The notes beneath the pieces were generated by a model. That model did not search any database. It saw only the letters and a program-made list of their open reading frames with translations, and was not told the DNA's origin. From NCBI RefSeq assembly GCF_029870595.1, contig NZ_JAPDIR010000019.1, forward strand, positions 1-64,000: a DNA stretch of 64,000 bases, written 5' to 3'. The first letter of the stretch is position 1. The number at the start of each line of letters is the position of its first letter. Positions 43,455-52,642 of the stretch are shown here, piece by piece. Origin of the DNA: Sphingomonas sp. CBMAI 2297 (GTDB lineage: Bacteria; Pseudomonadota; Alphaproteobacteria; Sphingomonadales; Sphingomonadaceae). The translations under genes and the position numbers were made by a program.

Positions 43455-44318
43455 TCAACGACCGCGCAGCCCGTCGAACACCTCGCCGAAGCCCGGCTGG
43501 TTGGCGTGCGCGATGCTGGAGCGGGCGGCCTCGATCACCAGCGGCTGCGGATGGCCGTGGAGCGAGGCGATGATGATCTGCTTCACCACGTGATAGATCG
43601 CCGAATCGGCGTCGATCACCTGCTGCAACCGGCCGGCCAGCGGGGCGACGATGCCATAGGCCAGCAGCACGCCCATGAAGGTGCCGACCAGCGCCGAGCC
43701 GATCATCGCGCCCAGGATGCTCGGCGGCTTGTCGATCGAGCCCATCGTCTTCACCACGCCGAGCACGGCGGCGACGATGCCGAGCGCCGGCAGCGCGTCG
43801 CCCAAGGACTGGAGCGTGGTCTGCGGACCCTGGACCTCGTGGTGGTGGGTCTTGATCGAGTTGTCCATCACCTCTTCGACCGCGTGCACGTCGAGCGTGC
43901 CCGACGAGACGACGACGAGGCGGAGCGTGTCGGTGATCAGGTTGATCAGCGTGTGATCGGCGAGCAGGCGCGGATATTCGGCGAAGATCGCGGAGGACTT
44001 GGGATCCTCGACATGCGGCTCGAGCGCGATCGGCCCTTCGGTCCGCAGCATCTTCATCAGCTTCGAGACGAGGAAGATCGTGTCGAGATAATCCTGCTTC
44101 TTGTACTTCGGTCCCTTCAGCACCTTGACCAGGCCGCCGCCGAGCGCCTTCAGCTCCTTCGTCGAATTGCCGATGACGAGCGCGCCCATGGCGGCGCCGC
44201 CGATGATCAGCATCTCGTGCGGGATCGCTTCGAGCACGGGGCCGAGCGCGCCGCCGGTGATCGCGAAACCACCGAAGACCATCGCGAGCAGGATGACGAG
44301 GCCGATTGCCGGAAACAT
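43455..44318 (-). CDS. motA: flagellar stator protein MotA
   Basis: The 287-residue protein has four membrane segments and a large cytoplasmic loop. The stator-rotor charged region is LRTEGPIALEPHVEDPKSS (about residues 90-108). The C-terminal half holds PALGIVAAVLGVVKTMGSID and ALVGTFMGVLLAYGIVAPLA, with the conserved prolines of the proton channel. It is transcribed with motB. A sigma-28-like promoter lies at 44400-44427. Confidence 0.95.
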   Translation of the reverse strand: MFPAIGLVILLAMVFGGFAITGGALGPVLEAIPHEMLIIGGAAMGALVIGNSTKELKALGGGLVKVLKGPKYKKQDYLDTIFLVSKLMKMLRTEGPIALEPHVEDPKSSAIFAEYPRLLADHTLINLITDTLRLVVVSSGTLDVHAVEEVMDNSIKTHHHEVQGPQTTLQSLGDALPALGIVAAVLGVVKTMGSIDKPPSILGAMIGSALVGTFMGVLLAYGIVAPLAGRLQQVIDADSAIYHVVKQIIIASLHGHPQPLVIEAARSSIAHANQPGFGEVFDGLRGR

Positions 44319-44399
44319 GTGCGCGAAGAACCCCTGTTTTGACGTTTCGGTTAACGACCGCTTCGCCGTGATCTTCAGCGGAAAAACATGGTTAATTCG

Positions 44400-44427
44400 T
44401 TACCGGCGCGAATTATTTCGCCGTTTC
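44400..44427 (-). promoter_or_regulatory. motA: sigma-28 (FliA)-like promoter of motA
   Basis: On the minus strand the -10 GCCGGTAA matches the sigma-28 consensus GCCGATAA at 7 of 8 positions, and GAAA lies 16 bases upstream of it (consensus TAAA with N15). The predicted leader is about 75 bases. Confidence 0.55.
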
Positions 44428-44489
44428 GCTTGGGTTTTCGCCGGGGGCCGCCTAGCGCGAGAGCCTTGGCAAACCCTTGAAACTACGTT

Positions 44490-44517
44490 CGTCATCCCCG
44501 CGCAGGCGGGGATGACG
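44490..44517. repeat. GTCATCCCCGC REP palindrome
   Basis: CGTCATCCCCGC and GCGGGGATGACG form a perfect 12-bp stem with loop GCAG. It lies between the end of flgL and the motA promoter. A degenerate copy is at 33678-33704. Confidence 0.8.
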
Positions 44518-44592
44518 GTTGAAGGAATATGAGTCCCCCAACCCAGCCGCGCGGCGGCAGGCGCAATCCCATTGGGCAGCGCCCGCAGGTGC

Positions 44593-45492
44593 TTACTTGA
44601 TATAGTCGAACAACGAGACGCTGTTCAGCTTGGAGAAGCTGGCCTGGGTCGCCTGGAGCACGGTCAGCGTCTTCTGCAGGTTCGCCACCGCGGTGGGGAT
44701 GTCGGTGTCCTCGATGCCCGAGCGGGTCGCCTCGCGCGTTTCCGCCACATCGGTGAGCCGGTCCGCCTGGAGGTCGAGCCGCGCGCCGCGCGCACCCACC
44801 GAGGCGCGGGCGAGCGCCACCGTGTCGAGCGAGGCGTTGATCCCGTCCAGCGCCGTGGCACCGGCCGCCTGCACGTCGCCGCCCGCCTTGAGCGCGTCGG
44901 CAAGGTTGCCGAGGACCGCGAACATATCGGCGCCGGCGGGGCTGAACACCCGCTGGCCGCTGATCGTCGGCTGGATGCTCTCGCCGTCGCCGATCGGGAT
45001 CGCGGAGGGCTCGCCGGTGCCGGCGAAGCTGATCGAGCCGTCGACGTTCTTCACATAGGCGGTGTCGCCGGTCGCGCCGCCGAACAGCGGCTGGCCGCGA
45101 ATATCGTCCTTGGTGTTGGCGAGCGCGAACAGCGTGTCGCGGATCGAGCTCAGCTCCGCGCCGATCGACGCGCGATCCGAGTTCGAAAGCGTGTCGTTCT
45201 TGGCGCGGGTCGCGAGCTCCAGGGCGCGCTGCAGCTGCGTCTCGACGCTCTCGAGCGTCTGGTCGGTCTGCGAGACCACGCCCTGGGCGACCGTGATGTT
45301 CGCCTTGTAGGTGGCGTCGGCGGTGGTGGCGCGCTGGATCTGCTGCAGCTTGATATAGGCCGCCGCGTCCGAGACCGCGGTCACGCCCAGCTTGGTCGTG
45401 GCGATCTGGGTCTGGGTCTTGTCGGCCTCGGCGGTGAGCTGGGTCATCAGCGACACCGGCCGGCTGTACATCTGCGAAGTGGAGATGCGCAT
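44593..45492 (-). CDS. flgL: flagellar hook-filament junction protein FlgL
   Basis: The 299-residue protein, also called HAP3, joins hook and filament. The N-terminal flagellin-like helix MRISTSQMYSR and the C-terminal helix ending SVSLFDYIK match the D0/D1 domains, which align with flagellin ends. It is the last gene of the flgB-to-flgL run and starts six bases after the flgK stop. Confidence 0.92.
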   Translation of the reverse strand: MRISTSQMYSRPVSLMTQLTAEADKTQTQIATTKLGVTAVSDAAAYIKLQQIQRATTADATYKANITVAQGVVSQTDQTLESVETQLQRALELATRAKNDTLSNSDRASIGAELSSIRDTLFALANTKDDIRGQPLFGGATGDTAYVKNVDGSISFAGTGEPSAIPIGDGESIQPTISGQRVFSPAGADMFAVLGNLADALKAGGDVQAAGATALDGINASLDTVALARASVGARGARLDLQADRLTDVAETREATRSGIEDTDIPTAVANLQKTLTVLQATQASFSKLNSVSLFDYIK

Positions 45493-45498
45493 GATCGT

Positions 45499-46842
45499 TT
45501 ACCTGATATCGAGGAGCGATTGCAGCGTCTCGCGCGCGATCTGGATCACGCGGGTGGACGCCTGATAGGCCTGTTGGAAGCGCATCAGGTCGACCGCCTC
45601 CTCGTCGATGTTCACGCCGCTCACCGAATCGCGCGCCGAGACGGCGGCGTCGCGGATCGCGGTCTGCGCGTCGGCCACGCTGTTGCGGCCCGAAAGCGCC
45701 GCGCCATTGGCCGCGGTGAGATCGGTCACGCCCTGCTCGAACTTGCCGCTGGTGCGCAGCGCGTCGAAGCCGGCGAGGTTGCTGTTGTCGCGCTGGCCCG
45801 CGCCCGCCGCCGCCGCGGCGATCCCGCGCGGGTCGGTCATGACCGTGCCGAGCTGATAGGCGGGGTCGCCCACCGTGAAGATCGGCTGGCCGGCATTGCC
45901 CTGCAGGTCGCTGCCCGCCGCCTGGACGGCATTGACGCCCTCGGCGAAATCCCTGGCCATCTGGCTGATCTGGTCGCGGGCCGCCGCGATGCGCCCGCCG
46001 CTCTCGGCGATGCCGGCGAGCGCGCCGCCGCCCGGCGACATCGGCTGGACCTGGCCGCTGCTCTGCTTGACCGCGAAGGAGAAGGCGCCCTCGTCGTTGC
46101 TCACCTGCGTGACCTGGGCCGCCTGCGCGCCCTCGACCAGCAGCGGGCCGGTATTGCCGCCGGCGTGCACGGTGGCCCGGCCGTAATTGTCGAAGCTCAC
46201 CGTCACGTCGGTCAGCGCGCTCATCTGCTCGAGCATCTGGTCGCGCTGGTCGAGCAGCGCGGCCTGGCCGGCGGTGCCGTCACTGGCGCGCGCCAGGCCG
46301 GCATTCACCTTGGCGAGGCTGGCCGAAAGGTTGTTGAGCTGCGTCACCGCGGTCTCGGCCGAGGCCTTGAGATCGGTCATCGCGCCGTCGAGCGCCTTGC
46401 CGGTGGCGCCGAAGGCGGCGGCGACGCCGGCGGCATTCTCCAGCATCGTCGCGCGCGCGGGCAGCGCGGTCGGGTCCGCCGCCACGGCCTTGGCCGAAGT
46501 GAAGAAGGCGGTGAGCTGGTCGCCCAGCTTGTTCTGGGTGAGGCTGCTGTCGATCCGCCCGAGCCAGGTGGCGCCGGCGAGAGTGCGGGCGAGATCGGAG
46601 CTCGCGCTGCGTACTTCGGTCGCCTTGAAGGCGTCGGCCGCGCGCGTGACGCCGCCGACATTGGCGCCCAGGCCCGAATTGATCGCGCCGGTATTGCCGC
46701 CGGTCGCGACGACTTCGCGGACCGTGGCGACGCGGCGCGAATAGCCCGCGGTCGCGGCATTGGCGATATTGTCCGACGTGGTGGCGAGCGCCGACTGATA
46801 GGCGCGGGCGCCGCTGGCGCCGATCGAGAGCAGGTCGGTCAT
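45499..46842 (-). CDS. flgK: flagellar hook-associated protein FlgK
   Basis: The 447-residue HAP1 protein opens LLSIGASGARAYQSALATTSDNIANAATAGYSRR, the rod/hook-family N-terminal pattern. The C terminus, VDLMRFQQAYQASTRVIQIARETLQSLLDIR, is the FlgK/FlgE conserved end. The middle is shorter than in enteric FlgK. Start ATG 46842 overlaps flgJ by four bases. Confidence 0.94.
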   Translation of the reverse strand: MTDLLSIGASGARAYQSALATTSDNIANAATAGYSRRVATVREVVATGGNTGAINSGLGANVGGVTRAADAFKATEVRSASSDLARTLAGATWLGRIDSSLTQNKLGDQLTAFFTSAKAVAADPTALPARATMLENAAGVAAAFGATGKALDGAMTDLKASAETAVTQLNNLSASLAKVNAGLARASDGTAGQAALLDQRDQMLEQMSALTDVTVSFDNYGRATVHAGGNTGPLLVEGAQAAQVTQVSNDEGAFSFAVKQSSGQVQPMSPGGGALAGIAESGGRIAAARDQISQMARDFAEGVNAVQAAGSDLQGNAGQPIFTVGDPAYQLGTVMTDPRGIAAAAAGAGQRDNSNLAGFDALRTSGKFEQGVTDLTAANGAALSGRNSVADAQTAIRDAAVSARDSVSGVNIDEEAVDLMRFQQAYQASTRVIQIARETLQSLLDIR

Positions 46843-47195
46843 TTGACGGTGCCTCCGTTCGTCGCGGCCGGCGCGGCATCCGGTGCGGGCGCCGTTTCGG
46901 TCTTGAGGTTCCTGGCCAGGAAGGCGGTCATCGCCTTGCCGATCCCGATCGGGGCGTGCACGGCCATGCTCTGGGCGAGCTGCTGGTCCTGCATGTCGCG
47001 GAACTGGTCCTCGCCCTTGCTGTCGAACAGCCCGTCGCCCAGCCTGGCCTGGCGCATCGACTTCAGCATCATGCCCGTGAAGACCGCCTCGAAGCGCTGG
47101 CCGGCGGCTTCGAGATTCTCCTTGGACGCCAGGCGCGACGTGTCGGTCGACACGCCGCCCGACGGGCTGCCGATGGGGCCGAGCAGCTTGCTCAC
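46839..47195 (-). CDS. flgJ: rod-binding protein FlgJ (rod-capping domain only)
   Basis: A 118-residue protein that matches only the N-terminal rod-capping half of the enteric FlgJ (ENLEAAGQRFEAVFTGMMLKSMRQA, KGEDQFRDMQDQQLAQSMA). The muramidase half is absent. A separate lytic transglycosylase gene is at 56122, a common split in alphaproteobacteria. GTG 47195 overlaps the flgI stop by four bases. Confidence 0.9.
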   Translation of the reverse strand: MSKLLGPIGSPSGGVSTDTSRLASKENLEAAGQRFEAVFTGMMLKSMRQARLGDGLFDSKGEDQFRDMQDQQLAQSMAVHAPIGIGKAMTAFLARNLKTETAPAPDAAPAATNGGTVK

Positions 47196-48304
47196 AGGAC
47201 GATCAGCTCCGCCTTGAGCGCGCCGGCTTCCTTGAGCGCCTCGAGGATGGCGACGAGGTCCGCCGGCGACGCGCCGATCGCGTTCACCGCCTTGACGACG
47301 TCGGAAAGCTTCGGGCCCGGTGCCATCAGGAACATGGGTCGCTTCTCCTCTTCGACGCCCAGCGTGCTGTGCTGCTCGGTGCGGGTCTCGCCCTTGCTGA
47401 ACGGCGCGGGCTGGCTGACACGCTGGTTCTCATCAATACGAACGGTCAGTTTACCATGGGTTACCGCGGCGGGGCTGACGCGGACGGCGGAGTTGATCAC
47501 CACCGTGCCGGTGCGCGCGTTGACGATCACCTTGGCGGGGGCTTCCGCCGCCTCGACGGTGAGGTTCTCGACTTCGCTCATCAGCTCGGCGCGCACGTCG
47601 CGGCCCGCGGGGGCCTGGATGGCGATCGAGACGCCGTCGATCGCGCGGGCGCGGCCGGTGCCGAAGCGCAGGTTGATCGCGTCCTGCACGCGCTGCGCCG
47701 TGGTGAAGTCGGCACGGGCGAGGTTGAAGGTGAGGAACGGCGACCTGTCGAAGCCGGTATCGACCGTGCGCTCGACCGTGGCCCCTTCCGGGATGCGGCC
47801 CGACGACGGCGTGTTGACGACGATCTTCGAGCCGTCGGCCCCCTCGGCGCCCAGGCCGCCGACCGCGAGGTTGCCCTGCGCCATCGCATAGATCTGGCCG
47901 TCGGCGCCCTGAAGCGGGGTGAGGATCAGCGTGCCGCCGCGCAGCGACTTGGCCTTGCCCATCGACGAGACGGTGATGTCGAGCTTCTGGCCCGGCTTGG
48001 CGAAGGGCGGCAGCTCGGCGGTGATCATCACCACCGCGGCGTTCTTCAGGCCCGGCGCCACGCCCTGGGGCAGCTGCAGCCCGAAGCGCGAGGCGACGCC
48101 CTTCATCGACTGGACGGTATATTCCAGATTGTCGTCGCCCGTGCCCGGCAGGCCGACGACGATGCCATAGCCCGTGAGCTGGTTGGTGCGGATGCCCTGG
48201 AAGCCGCCCAGGTCCTTCACGCGCTGGGCGTGCGCCGCGGGAACGGCGGCGGCGCCAAGAGTAATTGCCGCCAGGGCGGCGAGGGCGAGGAAGCGGCGGA
48301 TCAT
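47192..48304 (-). CDS. flgI: flagellar P-ring protein FlgI
   Basis: A 370-residue periplasmic P-ring subunit with a Sec signal peptide (ends AAHAQ). The mature start RVKDLGGFQGIRTNQLTGYGIVVGLPGTGDD is the family signature, and the C terminus SDVVKAVNAIGASPADLVAILEALKEAGAL is equally typical. The length is standard. It follows flgH by 14 bp. Confidence 0.96.
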   Translation of the reverse strand: MIRRFLALAALAAITLGAAAVPAAHAQRVKDLGGFQGIRTNQLTGYGIVVGLPGTGDDNLEYTVQSMKGVASRFGLQLPQGVAPGLKNAAVVMITAELPPFAKPGQKLDITVSSMGKAKSLRGGTLILTPLQGADGQIYAMAQGNLAVGGLGAEGADGSKIVVNTPSSGRIPEGATVERTVDTGFDRSPFLTFNLARADFTTAQRVQDAINLRFGTGRARAIDGVSIAIQAPAGRDVRAELMSEVENLTVEAAEAPAKVIVNARTGTVVINSAVRVSPAAVTHGKLTVRIDENQRVSQPAPFSKGETRTEQHSTLGVEEEKRPMFLMAPGPKLSDVVKAVNAIGASPADLVAILEALKEAGALKAELIVL

Positions 48305-48318
48305 GTCTCTGCTCCGGC

Positions 48319-49014
48319 TTAGAAGGGGCTGATCGCGGAGAAGAACCGGCTCAGCCAGCCCTGGCGGCTGGCGCGGGCGACGTCGCCCTTGCCGGTATAG
48401 GCGATGCGGGCATCGGCGACGCGGGTCGACAGCACGCGATTGTTCGCGTCGATATCGGCGGTGCGCACCAGGCCCTTGATCTGGACGAACTCGTCTCCCC
48501 GGTTGAGCGTCACCCGCTTCTGGCCCTGCACCAGCATCGTGCCGTTGGGATAGACCGCAGCGACGGTGACGCTGATCTCGCCGGAGAGCGCATTGGCCTG
48601 GTCGGCCGTGCCGGTGCCGTTGAAGTTGCGCTTGCCGCTCACGCTGGCATCGCTTTCCTTGAACAGCGAGAGCGCGCCGGTGGTGGGCGGCGTGAGGCCG
48701 AAGCCGCCGCCGCTGTCGAGCTTGGTGCCCGCCGATTTGGACGCAGCGGTCTTCTCGACCAGCAGGATCGTCAGCGGATCGCCGACGCGGCGGGCGCGCA
48801 TGCCCTCGTAGAGCGCGGCATAGCCGTCGCCCGCCTGGAAGATGCCGCCATTGGCGGGCGGCTGGACGGCGACCGGCGCGGGCAGCGTCGCGGAGAAATC
48901 CTCCGGCTGCTTCTTCTTGCCGATGCCGAGGAACTGCGCCTGGGCGGGCGTCGCGGCGAAGGCGAGCCCGGCGGCGAGCAGCGTGGCGGCGGCGAGGGCG
49001 TGGAGATGCTTCAT
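48319..49014 (-). CDS. flgH: flagellar L-ring protein FlgH
   Basis: A 231-residue outer-membrane L-ring subunit (DGYAALYEGMRARRVGDPLTILLVE, FNGTGTADQANALSGEISVTV, KRVTLNRGDEFVQIKGLVR). Most FlgH proteins are lipoproteins, but this N terminus (ATPAQAQFLG) is an ordinary signal-peptidase I site and has no cysteine, so it would not be acylated. Only 9 bp separate it from flgG, so no upstream start could supply a lipobox. Confidence 0.93.
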   Translation of the reverse strand: MKHLHALAAATLLAAGLAFAATPAQAQFLGIGKKKQPEDFSATLPAPVAVQPPANGGIFQAGDGYAALYEGMRARRVGDPLTILLVEKTAASKSAGTKLDSGGGFGLTPPTTGALSLFKESDASVSGKRNFNGTGTADQANALSGEISVTVAAVYPNGTMLVQGQKRVTLNRGDEFVQIKGLVRTADIDANNRVLSTRVADARIAYTGKGDVARASRQGWLSRFFSAISPF

Positions 49015-49023
49015 GATCCGCCC

Positions 49024-49812
49024 TCAGATGTTCTGGTTGACATATTTGAGCATCTCGTCGGTCGCCGAGATCATCTTCGAGTTCACCTCATAGGCGCGCT
49101 GGGTCTCGATCATATCGACCAGCTCCTCGACGACGTTGACGTTCGAGCCTTCGAGCATGCCCTGGCGGATCGTGCCGCGGCCATCGATGCCGGCATTGCC
49201 GAGCGCGACGGTGCCGCTCGCCGGCGTCTCGATCAGGTAATTGTCGCCGACGGCCTGGAGCCCCGCCGGATTGGGGAAGCTCGCCACCTGGATCTGGCCG
49301 ATCTGGGTAAGGTCGGTCTGGTTCGGCATCTGGGCCGAGACGGTGCCGTCGCTGCCGACGGTGACCGAGATCGCGCCTTCGGGAATGGTGACGCCGGGCA
49401 TCACCTGATAGCCCTCGGCCGTGACCAGCTGCCCCTCGGCCGAGCGCGAGAAATTGCCCGCCCGGGTATAGCCCAGGCCGCCGCCGGGCAGCTGGATCTG
49501 GAAATAGCCATTGCCGTCGATCGCCATGTCGAGGCCGTTGCCCGTGGTCTGGAGCGAGCCCTGCGTCTCGAGCCGCTGCGTGCCCTGGATGCGCACGCCG
49601 GTGCCCAGGTTCAGGCCGGTCGCGTATTTGGTCTCCGCGGTCGAGGCGGCGCCGGGCGCGGTGACGACCTGATAGGCGAGCGTCTCGAAGCTGGCGCGGT
49701 CCTTCTTGAACGCCGTGGTGTTCACGTTCGCCAGATTGTTCGAGATGACCCGCATGCGCGTATCCTGGGCGTCGAGGCCCGTGCGCGCGATGTGCAGTGC
49801 TGCCGATCCCAT
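49024..49812 (-). CDS. flgG: flagellar distal rod protein FlgG
   Basis: A 262-residue distal rod subunit. The N terminus shows AALHIARTGLDAQDTRMRVISNNLANVNTTAFKKDRA, with the rod-type NNLANVNT motif, and the C terminus VVEELVDMIETQRAYEVNSKMISATDEMLKYVNQ. The middle has FlgG-type domain (LQTTGNGLDMAIDGNGYFQI). The length matches the family closely. Confidence 0.97.
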   Translation of the reverse strand: MGSAALHIARTGLDAQDTRMRVISNNLANVNTTAFKKDRASFETLAYQVVTAPGAASTAETKYATGLNLGTGVRIQGTQRLETQGSLQTTGNGLDMAIDGNGYFQIQLPGGGLGYTRAGNFSRSAEGQLVTAEGYQVMPGVTIPEGAISVTVGSDGTVSAQMPNQTDLTQIGQIQVASFPNPAGLQAVGDNYLIETPASGTVALGNAGIDGRGTIRQGMLEGSNVNVVEELVDMIETQRAYEVNSKMISATDEMLKYVNQNI

Positions 49813-49826
49813 GTTCTAACTCCTCA

Positions 49827-50570
49827 TCAGGACGGCATCCGCATCAGCGATGCGGTGCTCTCGTCCATGTTCTTGGCTTCCTTGAGCAGGTTGGCCTGCA
49901 CTTCGTAGGCGCGCTGGTTCTCGATCATGTCGACCAGCGCCTGCGTCAGGTTCACGTTCGACTGCTCGAGCGAACCGGAAGTCACCTTGGCGTCCATGTC
50001 CTCGGGCAGCACGCCGCCGCCCTTCACATGGAGAAGATTGTCGAGCCCCTTGGCGGTCTGGCTGCCGCCGGTGCTCGCCAGCTTGATCTTGCCGACTTCC
50101 TGGGGCTGGGTCGGGTCGCCGCCGCGCGGCACGATCGAGATTGTGCCGTCCTCGGAGATGCTGATCCGGTCGGCGGGCGGCACGGTGATGGGGCCCCCCG
50201 ACCCCATCACCGGGAAACCGTCGCCGGTTTCCAGCACGCCCGAGGGCGCGATCCGGAGATCGCCACGCCTCGTATAGGCTTCGGTGCCGTCGGTCGCCTG
50301 GACCGCGATCCAGGCGTCGCCGTTCACCGCGACGTCGAGCGGGTTGCCGGTCTGGACCATCGTGCCCTTCGAGCGGTCGAAGTCGTTGACTTCCTCCGCC
50401 GCCATCTGGCGCGAATCCATGCCGGTGCCCTGCAGGACCAGCCGGTCGAAGCTGACGCGCTCGGCGCGGAAGCCGATGGTCGAGGCGTTCGCGATGTTGT
50501 TCGCGATCGTCGCCTGCGACTGCATCTGGCTCCTGAGCCCGGACATCGCGGTATAGACAAGCCGGTCCAT
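49827..50570 (-). CDS. flgF: flagellar proximal rod protein FlgF
   Basis: A 247-residue rod subunit starting MDRLVYTAMSGLRSQMQSQATIANNIANASTIGFRAERVS. The C terminus NLTQALVDMIENQRAYEVQANLLKEAKNMDESTASLMRMPS fits FlgF. It lies between flgG and flgE in standard order. Confidence 0.94.
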   Translation of the reverse strand: MDRLVYTAMSGLRSQMQSQATIANNIANASTIGFRAERVSFDRLVLQGTGMDSRQMAAEEVNDFDRSKGTMVQTGNPLDVAVNGDAWIAVQATDGTEAYTRRGDLRIAPSGVLETGDGFPVMGSGGPITVPPADRISISEDGTISIVPRGGDPTQPQEVGKIKLASTGGSQTAKGLDNLLHVKGGGVLPEDMDAKVTSGSLEQSNVNLTQALVDMIENQRAYEVQANLLKEAKNMDESTASLMRMPS

Positions 50571-50596
50571 TGCTTACTCCTCCTCAGCCGATCCGA

Positions 50597-51904
50597 TCAG
50601 CTGCGGATGTTGAAGATCGTCTGGGACATCTGGCTTGCGGTATCGAGCGCCTTGGCATTCGCCTGGAAGTTGCGCTGCGCCGCGATCAGATTGACCAGCT
50701 CTTCGGTGATGTCGACGTTCGAGCGCTCGATCGCGCCCGACATCAGCCCGCCGAAGCCGTTGGTGCCCGGCTCGCCCAGGCGGGCATCGCCCGAGAAGCC
50801 GGTGGCCGCCCAGGTCGAGTTGCCGAGCTGGCGCAGGCCCGCATTGTTGGTGAAGCTGGCGAGCACGACCTTGCCCAGCGCCTGGGTGTCGCCGTTCGAG
50901 AAGCTGGCGGTCACGGTGCCGTCATCGGCGATCGTCACGCCCTCGATCTGGCCGACGGGCGAGCCGTCCTGCTTGGTCGAGTTGAGGCTGAACGGCGAGC
51001 TCACCTGGGTGGTGCCCTGGGTCAGGTCGAGCTTGAGCACCTGCTCCGAAGTCGCGCCCGGCGCCAGGAAGCCCATGAAGGTGATCGGCGTGGTCGGCTC
51101 GGACAGCTTGCCGGTGCTGTCGAACTTCAGCTCGAACTGCTTCATCGTGGTGGGATCGTCGCCGGCATTGAGCTGCTGGTCGCCGACGAACGAATAGACT
51201 TTCCAGGTGCTGGTCGCGTCGCTGTCGGTCGGCTTGGTCTCGCGGACGAAATAGTTGGTCAGCGTCAGCGCGTTGCCGTTCGCGTCATAGACCGTCGTCT
51301 GGACCGACTGGTTGTAGGTGGTCGGGTCGAAACGGTCGAACTTGTAGCCGGCGCTCTCGAACTTGGGGTTGGTCGAGGGGATCGCCGAGCCGGCATTGAG
51401 GTTGAGGCCGAGCTTGACGTTCTCGGTCGCCTGGGGCGTGCCGCTGGTCTGGGGCAGGCGCAGGCTCACCGTCGAGGACAGGCCGGTCGCGACCACCGCG
51501 CCCGAGCCGTCCACCGGATAGACCTGCAGCTTGTTGCCCTGCGCGTCGACCACATAGCGATCGGCATCGACCTGGAAGCTGCCGTTGCGGGTATAGGCAA
51601 CGCCATTGCCGCTCTTCTCGTCGCCCTTGACGATGAAGAAGCCATCGCCCGAGATCGCGACGTCGAGCGAGGAAGACGACTGGGTGAAGCCGCCCTGGCC
51701 GAACTGCTGGCGCACCGCCTTCACGACCACGCCCGAGCCGACCATCTGGGTCGGGTTCATGTTGGCGGTCGACGCGATGACGTCGGCGAACTGGGTGGTG
51801 CTCTTCTTGAAGCCGTTGGTCTGCACGTTCGCGAGATTGTGCGAGATCGTCGACATGTCGGTCTGCGCTGCCTGCAGGCCGGAGAGCGAGGTGAAGAAGG
51901 ACAT
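50597..51904 (-). CDS. flgE: flagellar hook protein FlgE
   Basis: The 435-residue hook subunit opens FFTSLSGLQAAQTDMSTISHNLANVQTNGFKKSTTQFADV, and its C terminus VDITEELVNLIAAQRNFQANAKALDTASQMSQTIFNIRS is characteristic. The hook domains in the middle contain DGFFIVKGDEKSGNGVAYTRNGSF. It is of ordinary alphaproteobacterial length. It follows flgD by 28 bp. Confidence 0.96.
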   Translation of the reverse strand: MSFFTSLSGLQAAQTDMSTISHNLANVQTNGFKKSTTQFADVIASTANMNPTQMVGSGVVVKAVRQQFGQGGFTQSSSSLDVAISGDGFFIVKGDEKSGNGVAYTRNGSFQVDADRYVVDAQGNKLQVYPVDGSGAVVATGLSSTVSLRLPQTSGTPQATENVKLGLNLNAGSAIPSTNPKFESAGYKFDRFDPTTYNQSVQTTVYDANGNALTLTNYFVRETKPTDSDATSTWKVYSFVGDQQLNAGDDPTTMKQFELKFDSTGKLSEPTTPITFMGFLAPGATSEQVLKLDLTQGTTQVSSPFSLNSTKQDGSPVGQIEGVTIADDGTVTASFSNGDTQALGKVVLASFTNNAGLRQLGNSTWAATGFSGDARLGEPGTNGFGGLMSGAIERSNVDITEELVNLIAAQRNFQANAKALDTASQMSQTIFNIRS

Positions 51905-51932
51905 TTTCCGTTACTCCGTGGAAAAAATGGAT

Positions 51933-52640
51933 TCAGCCGACCTGCCAGACGGCGTCGGTGGACACGTTGCCGATGCCCGGAAGCGTGAGGACGGGCTTGC
52001 CGTCGGATCCCATCGAGACGGCCGTGACCGGCGCCCAGACCAGCGGATAGGCCTTGACGCTGCCGGTGCCGTTGGTGGCGGTGACGCTGACCGTGAAGGG
52101 GCCCGCGCCGGCACTTTCGCCGGCATCGGTCTTGCCGTCCCAGTCCCAGGCGACCGCGCCCTTGCCTTCCTTGCCCATCTCGATCGTCTTCAGCGTGTTG
52201 CCGTTCTGATCCTTGATGGTGACGGAGACGTTGGTCGCGTCCTTGTCGAGCGCCACGGCGCCCGCCAGGCCGCCGCTGGTGCGCGGATAGGCGGTCGATC
52301 CCTGGACGAGCACGTTCTTGCCGACATAGCCGAGCGCGTCGTTGAGCGTGCCGCCGTTCAGCTTGCTGGCGATCGACTTCAGCGTCGAGCTCATCTCGGT
52401 GATGCCCGAGAGCGACGAGAACTGCGCCATCTGGGCGACCATCTGGCTGTTGTCGACCGGCTGGAACGGATCCTGGTTCTTCAGCTGGGCGGTCATCAGC
52501 GCCAGGAAGTCGGAGACGTTCATGTCGGTCTTGCCGAGCCGGGACGTGTCCTTCGTGTCGAGCGTGGTGCCGCTCGTCGTGCTCGTCTTGTTGTACCGGG
52601 AGATGCCCAGCCCGGCGAGGGTGTTGTCGAAGTCACTCAT
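51933..52640 (-). CDS. flgD: flagellar hook-capping protein FlgD
   Basis: A 235-residue hook cap. The N-terminal cap motif is VSDFLALMTAQLKNQDPFQPVDNSQMVAQMAQFSSLSGI, after which comes a FlgD Ig-like/tudor region (VSVTIKDQNGNTLKTIEMGKEGKGAVAWDWDGKTDAG). It guides FlgE assembly and is absent from the finished hook. It starts two bases before the end of flgC. Confidence 0.95.
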   Translation of the reverse strand: MSDFDNTLAGLGISRYNKTSTTSGTTLDTKDTSRLGKTDMNVSDFLALMTAQLKNQDPFQPVDNSQMVAQMAQFSSLSGITEMSSTLKSIASKLNGGTLNDALGYVGKNVLVQGSTAYPRTSGGLAGAVALDKDATNVSVTIKDQNGNTLKTIEMGKEGKGAVAWDWDGKTDAGESAGAGPFTVSVTATNGTGSVKAYPLVWAPVTAVSMGSDGKPVLTLPGIGNVSTDAVWQVG

Positions 52641-52642
52641 GA

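Noticed and set aside
44572..47217. 881-codon open frame on the plus strand
   Set aside because: It is antisense to flgL, flgK and flgJ; no domain is recognisable.
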